Assembly: GCA_028095005.1 (NCBI GenBank)
Contig: CM051459.1
Location: forward strand, 319,302,513-319,366,512
Reading direction: 5' to 3'
Origin: Rhynchospora pubera
Lineage: Eukaryota; Streptophyta; Magnoliopsida; Poales; Cyperaceae
DNA: 64,000 bases
Shown: positions 57,189 through 64,000 of the stretch, in pieces
Numbering within the stretch: the first letter of the stretch is position 1
Layout of the letters: every line of letters starts with the position of its first letter
Notes under the pieces: model-generated
The model's database searches: none
Seen by the model: only the letters and a program-made list of their open reading frames with translations
Told to the model about the DNA's origin: nothing
Position numbers and translations under genes: made by a program

Positions 57189-60100
57189 CTAAGGGGTAGG
57201 AGCCCTGTGCTGTGGACCAGAGGCATTCCAGGTGAAAGTACTAGTCGGGGAACCCGTAGGAGACTCATTTCCATCATTTTTTGGCTCCACGATGAAGCCT
57301 GATACATGGAACAAATCCGATAAGATGATGTGGGTCAGTTCGGAAATTACAGAGACAAGTCAAAGAATACACATACCAGCACTATCAGGAGTCGGACAGT
57401 CACCAACATAATTAGAGTCAATTGGCCCAATTTCCGACCCTGCTCTGTCAACATTTAAATCCTCAAGGAGCTGTCCCAGTAAAGAGAAACCATCTAAAAA
57501 AGGGGAGAAAGTGATGAGTTCAGACTGATGAACAAATGTCATAAATATGATAAAAATAGCGATGAACTCACGAGAAGAGTCTGGGGGGATCATCAAAGGA
57601 GAAACGTCAAAAGACGGACTAGCCTCAACCATTGCAAATGCACCTGAAGCAAGAAAAAGGAAAACATTATCGATATTGAAAATTCAGCAGAAAGGATACG
57701 AGGAGTATTAGGGCTACTTACGATCAATGAGATTTTCATCCGGAAGATCATCAGTGGAACCCTCCTCCACTCCATAATCCGGGCTAGCAGAATAATCCAC
57801 CAACTCTTCGTCATCTTCGACGATAGCAAATGGGTCGACTGATGACGGCCCAGCGGGGAAAGTCATTACATTAACAATATCATCAACTGAAGAAACACCG
57901 CTATCAGAAAGCATGTCAACTAAAGCGGGCTCTGATTGCCTCAGATGAGACCCTCCTGCAGGGGTGCTACTTTGAGGAATGTATGGAGATAATCCCTGGA
58001 AAGGGGAAAATGTCCCGGAAAGACGGGAAATGTGGGAGACAAGCGCTTCAGAAGAAGGAGGAATGTTGGGCTGCACGAGACCTATTTCCGAAAATAGCAA
58101 GTCAGGAAAATTCTTAAGCAAAATGTTATAAAACATATGTAAGATAAAAATATATACCTGAAAGCTGTAAGGGAGGCCCAATACTGGTTCCTTGCCCAGT
58201 AATAGAAGGACCAGCACCAAGATCAGAGAACCTCGGGAGAGGAGATCTCACAAGAGGAAAATCATCTGAGTCATCACTCTCTGAGTCTAAAAAATAGTAG
58301 AAGCGGTTAACCAATGGCCATACATATAAAATAGGGACAGAAGGAAAGCTAGATCGAACTCATACCTGAAAGAGAAGTATTCACTGGGACACCAGATTCA
58401 GTGGGTTCTCGAATACGCAGTGGCTGAAAAAGGGACGCCGATTTTTGAACTTGCGAACCAGATTTAGGAGGTACTCGATGGTCATTGCTAGGCAAAAAAC
58501 GAGGAAGAGGCTGAATGCTGCCTGCTATACCTCGCCAATCCTGCAAACGAAGAAACTCTGACTGAAGTGTAGGGCGAGGGAGACGATGTGGTTGAGGATC
58601 CCGTCTTCCCACAGGAATAGGACTAGAGGAGCGCCTTCGAGGATATACTGCTTCCTTGAGACGATTTTCTGATAAAGAATGGTGAGCAGATATCAAACCA
58701 CGTAGCCAACGCCTGTGGCGGACTGTAAAGCCACCTACACGAGAAGCATGAGGGATGGTGAACCTAATGCCAGTCCCGAGGCGCCAAACAAAGGAGCAAT
58801 ACTTGGCAAATGATGTCAATGAGGCCCTCGGTGGACGAGTAGGAATGGTGGAGGAAGGAATATCTTGATCAAAACCGAATTGCCATGCAGCACGCTGGGG
58901 GCAATAGAGTTCCATAGAAACATCGTTTCCGATTCTGCAAGGCAAAAGGCATTCCCTGATACTGATAAAGAAATCTTGCTGTTCAGAAGATAATACAGGG
59001 TGACCCCTTTCATCTTTGATGTCCACGGCTGATTGCCCTGCACTACTGTCAATATTAGTGGGTAACCCTTCATTAAAAACACGGAGCCCGAGGTGTGGTT
59101 GATACCTCCAGAAATGAAGATGAATTTTAATTTGATCCCCAGGATAAATGGGTGCCCCTGCGATGTGACTCAGGAAAGGAAGCTGTTGCCTTAGTTCAGC
59201 TGACATAATCACTCCATAGTAGTCTCTCCAATATGCGTGTAACCACCCGTGTATCAGATGAAGTGGAACAACAACATGACTGTTTGAAGGGTCCCTTGCA
59301 GAGGTAATCTCTCTTAATGATCTATAAATATTGGCTAAGGCCGGGATAGCCAACGAAATTGGAAACCCTCGAGCAAGAGCATTCGCAACCACAAAAACAC
59401 CTGGACGGATTTTATCAGCAGGACGACATACCACCACAAAGTAACTAATCCACCAGGCCAGAAATGCAGTCAAAATAGTTTCCTTATCCAAGATACGTGA
59501 ACTCAAATCCGAAAACTCAGGACCCTTTCCTTTGGCTCTAATACTTCCGGAACCGTGACCTGTGCCAAATGGGTCATTTGGGTTGGCAAACGGAGCAGAA
59601 GTTCCCCAAGCACGAGGATCACCATCAGAAACTCGGTTCATGAAAAATCTAATCCAATCGTAAAAAGGGACATCAGCACTCTGACCTCTGTTCAAGCGTG
59701 CATTCGAGAGTTCATAATATATATCAAAGATTTGGCGAAGCGAATCAGGGTAACACATGTTGCCATTCGAGTTTCTTCCAAATAATTCTGCATCCGGGGG
59801 AACTCTCTCCTCATAAGGATATCCAGAGATGGGGAGTCCAGCAAGACGAGAAAGCTCCCAGAGGTTGATGGTCATTTCACGATCAAACAGGAACAAGGTG
59901 TTGGTGGTATAGTTCCAATTCGAGGCGAAAGCCCGAAACAAAGCTGGATGAGGGTTATACTCAAAAAGACACAAAAATACTGCCTCGTAAAGATGAACCC
60001 GTGTTAGTAAAGGTCGCAAATGAGTCAGAATAAATCGTGTCCATTCAATTTGACCTGCACTCCTTATTAGGTGACCACGCACGTACAAATATTCAGGAGA

Positions 60101-60505
60101 CCAAGGAGTAACCCTTCCGGCATTCATTTCTGTGCACAATAAATGAATAGAAGAAGGTTCAGCTGACCCAACAGGGTTGAGAAAAATGCACCGCCTATTT
60201 TTCAGGGAATCCCTTCTTGCAGAATCATCATCTAAAGAGGGGGCATGAACAAAAAGGTTACGAGTAAAAGTCCATGTATCAGGTTCAGCCATTGGTAAAG
60301 GGTTTGGTAGACTGGATAAGAACCGAGTTGGTCGGTGGCGAGTAAGTAAGCCCTTATAAATATCTCCACCCGCTAATATCCGATTTCTCCAAATGGCATG
60401 AAGATGTTGGTAACGGTTATTCGGGTCAAGACGGTGGATATAACGAGAAATTCTTCGATCCAATGGGTCACACGGCGGGTCCCTTGAAGCATTTGGCGGA
60501 TCCAT
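57189..60505 (-). CDS. Antisense plant mobile domain (PMD) protein, six exons, 975 aa
   Basis: Minus-strand exons are 60505-58366, 58286-58158, 58081-57722, 57643-57572, 57493-57377 and 57298-57189 (stop TAG). All introns are GT-AG, 76-79 nt and phase 1, and the joined CDS is exactly 976 codons. Exon 1 (713 codons) carries the aminotransferase-like plant mobile domain (PF10536): TLFLFDREMTINLWELSRLAGLPI-type motif at about 203-226, and AWWISYFVVV...IRPGVFVVANALARG at about 350-380. Exons 2-6 encode an acidic, Ser/Pro-rich tail. I chose MDPPNASRD as the start because a T-tract plus GACAG acceptor-like site lies 18 nt upstream, suggesting a further 5' exon, possibly in the LTR. PMD proteins occur in host genes such as MAIN and in plant mobile elements, and Tat elements are known to carry antisense extra ORFs here. 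I see no break in the gene. Confidence 0.85.
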
Positions 60506-60613
60506 AAATATCCAGAGAGAACCTGTCAAAAAAAAAAAGAGAAACAACAGTCATGCAATAGGAGAAAAGACACCAGAGCACGCCGCTCAAACATGGTTCT
60601 CCCGACCCGCTCT

Positions 60614-60626
60614 GGTGGGGGGCATT
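60614..60626 (+). other. Polypurine tract of element 2
   Basis: GGTGGGGGGCATT lies directly before the 3' LTR start TGTTGACC at 60627, the expected primer for plus-strand DNA synthesis. Confidence 0.8.
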
Positions 60627-63600
60627 TGTTGACCCCTAAAATATCGTCATAATTTCCTGGTCAACCTGTGAGTGGGTTCTGGGTCTATTTAATGGTCAAA
60701 CCAGACGTTTGATGCACGAATAAATTACCAAGGAATTATCCCGGGTTTAATCGGGAATGCGTATTTGAAATCAAGCAACGACCAGTAATGCTATTAGCAT
60801 AATGGTGTGATATGGACCGTTAGTCATGCTCCGAAAATATGATATAAATGGCCATATAATTTCATACGAGTGTTGCGTGAAAATTATATAATTATGCGAA
60901 ATTATATATGAAGCCGGCACGATTATCATATTGAACGGATGTGGATATATCAAGATTCGTGCATGGACTGGATTATACAAACTGGGCTGAAGACAGAGTC
61001 CTCTCGCAAATAAATTCCGACCCGCAGCAGCCCATATTGGCCCATGTCCAATTCAGAAACAAAATATAAAATAAAAGGAGGATCACGGCCCAAACGGAGA
61101 GGAGAAGCCCAGTAACTCATCTTCTCTCCCACTCGTCCCTGTGCTCTCTCTTCCGACAACTCCTCCGCATCTCACGCGAAACAAACACTCGCGCCTAACA
61201 AGCTACGCCGCTCCCTACTCTACGCCGCTCCCTACTCCTATCATTCATTGCAAACTGACAGCAGACAGCGAGAATCTCGTCAGAAGCCCATCCAATTTCC
61301 TCTCTGAATCGACTCATGGCATATTCAAATTTGCAATGATGAAGAAAACGGAACCATGAACACATAGAGACACTGTTGAATGGCGATAAGGATGAGTATA
61401 TGGAGCATCAATTTGAGTCATTGGAAAGCAATCATGGACTCTCACTCGCAAAATTCTGAGGCGACAATAGCCATCCACTCCAAGGCATTGGATCTGAAAT
61501 GTGTCAAATTGATCGACTTGGAAAGACAGTGGGGTCATGACACTGCAATAATTATATATTTCAAACTGATGTGGCTAGGGAAAATCGATTTGGCCATAAA
61601 TTAGTTTCAGAGAATCGTTTGCCTTGGTGCCATAACACTATGATAGCATGACTTTATTAAAAGGGAACTTTGGTGAAATGTTGTAAAGAGGAACAGAAAA
61701 GTAAAAATGAGAAATGGAAGAGTAATGAAGTCCCATTTGCTAAAGTATTGAGATAATAAAAAGAGAAATGACAGTAAAATGAGTTGACTAAACTAAGGAC
61801 TCAATGCATGAAGATAGCTTTTTTTTCTGATGTAAAATAAAAAAGGAGAAAGAGAGCAAATCACACTTTACAATGGCAAGTCTGATAGTATTATGGGATT
61901 GATGTGAAGGATTAAGTGGTGACAGAACAGCCATATGGTTTGATGTATCAAGAAGGATAGGTTTGATGTATCAAGAAGGATAGAAGGCTACCTTGGATGG
62001 AATTACAAAGCTCAAGGCAGTTGTGCTATTTACTGGAAACAGTAAAAAAGAAAGAACTGAAGATGAATGAGCTTTAACTTTGGCGCCAGAAGTTAAATAA
62101 CCAAACAAATGATGATTGAGTCACTGAACAGTGGGCAGCTATTCAAATGGAAGGGGTAATGACCAAAACACCCACCAGGGGCAGAACTGTCAAATCCTCT
62201 CATGCGGCACATAATTGGTGCCATCTACAGCATCCATTTGAATCCCCTATAAAAGGGACACCTCAGAGCCATGCAAAACAACACAGAAGAGAGGAATACA
62301 AGGAAAACGCACTCACACTCCAACAATCAAGCTTTGGTCCAGAGAACACACAAGCCATAAACACATATACTTTACATTTTGTGAGAAGAAGAGAGTAATC
62401 CAGTTGAATTAGAATAGCTACTTCATAAAAAAAAAACAAAAAAAAAGAGTGAATCAGTAGAAGTAATAGCTTTGTATTTTCAGCAATAGTAGGAGCTATC
62501 TAATCTACATCCTTGTAATCTGTTTGGTGAAGTAAGAAAAGTTTTCTTTCCTTTCTCCTTGCAACACCCTTCTTACTTTCTTTTCTGGTTTAGCACACAC
62601 ATAGTAGAAATGTAAGGGATTGACTAAAAATGTTTATGTAAATATGTATGTAAATGCATTCAGATAACAAGGGTATTTAGCAAATAATGTAGGGAAAAAC
62701 TAAAATAACTCATTCTCTTCACACCATGCCTTTACATTCTATATTTATGTAGGTTAAAATCACACTTGCATTATACATAAGAAACACAGTGAGGAATGGA
62801 ATCAAAACAGGCTGTGTTTGTAACTTGAGATTGCACCTTCAATATTAAACAAATTATCATATGTAAAACAAAAAAGTGGACAATAAATATAAGCAACAAG
62901 GACAGCAGGGCAAAAAAATGGACAGCAGGTTTTGTTGGAGCTTCATGGAGTCATGCACGCCTCAACTTGGCAGTGCTTTGAAGAAGGAGACAGCCTCTTC
63001 AACCTAGGAGGAGATGTGCAATGGAGGTTTACTTGTGCTAACTTGATAGCTTGTTATTACTCATGTGCAAGCTGTCGGGTTCACACATCTCCATCCCCTT
63101 TCCAATAGATACAAGGATGTCTCATCATCACCACCATGGCCAGATCCAAATCAAGGAGGAGCCTCATACTGCCATGGTCTTGGGAGGCAATCAAGGAGTC
63201 ACACGCCTTCAGGAGCATGCCAACTCTCTCTCACATGACTCACCAAGTTCCCTGCATCGTTATCAAGTTGTAACAGCCAGAGCCCAAAGGAGATGTAATC
63301 AATAACATGTCGTTGGATTCAAGTCGAAGTGGTATCATGGACTGGAGGCCAGCAGCAATTAAATTGATCATGCATATCCCTAATTGCACATGCTACCATG
63401 CTCTCAATTCGGTCATTACCTACCTGGATGGACAGAAGGCCTCAAACACCAACTCACCGCCATGACGGATTTAGGCTGAGGCGAGGCGCTATGCCGGAGG
63501 ATTTCGGCAACCAAATTGAAGTTATACCAAGCTTCTGAGACCTATCACGATGCTCTCTGACGCATTATCTCGACCCAATGACCACTAGGAGTTCACAATC

Positions 63601-64000
63601 GCCGTCAAGCCTCGTCAAACCCTAGCCGATCAGGGAGGAGATGATTACAGTGTAGGAGACGGAGATAAGCACGACTGGTGGACCCCACGACGTCAGGAGA
63701 ATCTGACGATCTCTTACGGCCCTATATCGACGTCTGGCAGCCACCCAGTCGAGCCAATCGCGCGGCCATGGCAGTTTCTCCATCACCAAATCGACGGAAG
63801 AAGAAAGGAGAAAGGAGAAGAAAAGGGGTTTATTTCCCCTGTTTGCGTGGACTCGGTTTAGCATCAACGGGTCATAATTCCCACTGACAGTGGGCCCCAC
63901 AGATGAAAGGGTCAACTATTCCATGGTATGCCAAGCGCATAGAGACACAGACAGATTTTAATAAAACGATCCCAAACTTCGTGATCTGCTGTGGCATTTT
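60627..64000 (+). repeat. 3' LTR of element 2 (partial, runs off the window)
   Basis: It matches 42103-45479 at an offset of 18524 bp, falling to 18520 and then 18521 after a 4-base loss in an A tract and a 1-base gain near 63163. I noticed three substitutions, all transitions (near 62468, 62966 and 63247). The TATA box recurs at 62248. Confidence 0.95.
62248..62254 (+). promoter_or_regulatory. TATA box of element 2 3' LTR
   Basis: This is an identical copy of the 43724 TATA box. It could drive transcription into the flanking part of element 1. Confidence 0.75.

Larger units (their letters stand above)
42103..64000 (+). mobile_element. Element 2: giant non-autonomous LTR retrotransposon with antisense genes
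   Basis: Its long direct repeats begin TGTTGACCCC at 42103 and 60627, with a polypurine tract before the second and a primer site at 49713. If the 3' LTR is full length, the element spans about 26 kb and ends near 68.2 kb. Internally it has one sense ORF (49841-53776) with protease and zinc knuckle, and three antisense genes. No capsid, RT, RNase H or integrase is present. The insertion splits the integrase gene of element 1. LTR identity (about three substitutions and two indels in 3.37 kb by eye) indicates a recent insertion. Confidence 0.88.

Noticed and set aside
54055..60505. The idea that the minus-strand genes belong to a separate host gene cluster that captured LTRs by chance
   Set aside because: They lie between the primer site and the polypurine tract of one element with nearly identical LTRs, so they moved as internal sequence of element 2.

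Overview
This window is nuclear DNA of a flowering plant, probably a eudicot (low confidence on the clade). The evidence is a copia element with the plant tRNA-Met primer site, a CACTA transposon with a ULP1-type protease gene, Tat-lineage Ty3/gypsy polyprotein with two RNase H domains, plant mobile domain protein, GT-AG introns and very AT-rich spacers. It is mostly nested mobile DNA. I found no rRNA or tRNA gene, no CRISPR array and no bacterial-type operon.

Left part (1-8390). A minus-strand Ty1/copia element enters from the left edge (gag, zinc knuckle, start of protease). Its 5' LTR (3344-5089) is also the 3' LTR of a second copia copy, whose RNase H tail and polypurine tract lie on the right (5090-5398). 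At 5398/5399 this meets the truncated 3' half of a plus-strand CACTA element: a spliced ULP1-like protease pseudogene with its catalytic residues still visible, an array of palindromic subterminal repeats, and a terminal inverted repeat ending at 8390.

Middle part (8391-22.7 kb). A TATA box lies only about 15 bp beyond the CACTA end, and a three-exon gene for a 110-residue secreted peptide (8481-10135) follows. The last exon and 3' flank of this gene were duplicated in tandem (copy A 10.0-13.9 kb, copy B 14.3-16.3 kb) and then disrupted by insertions. Beyond are a 411-bp fold-back MITE, a 4-kb element with inverted Helitron-3'-end-like termini and further small repeats.

Right part (about 22.7-64 kb). 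Element 1 is a Tat-lineage gypsy retrotransposon: long 5' LTR, primer site, gag, an exceptionally long disordered linker, protease, reverse transcriptase, two RNase H domains and integrase. It carries four in-frame stops and one frameshift. Its integrase gene is cut at 42103 by element 2, a giant young retrotransposon whose 5' LTR appears to be 7.6 kb and whose 3' LTR runs off the window. The LTRs differ by about three substitutions and two small indels over 3.37 kb. Element 2 has no recognisable capsid, reverse transcriptase or integrase. It encodes one 1311-residue protein with a retropepsin domain and a C-terminal zinc knuckle, and on the opposite strand three genes: a 407-residue protein with its own TATA box, a 113-residue protein with a membrane segment, and a six-exon, 975-residue plant mobile domain (PMD) protein whose five introns are all phase 1 and 76-79 nt long. 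The two elements share the end of U5 and the primer site. This suggests that element 2 is a non-autonomous passenger mobilised by relatives of element 1 while carrying an apparently intact antisense gene set. I regard this as the most interesting system in the window.
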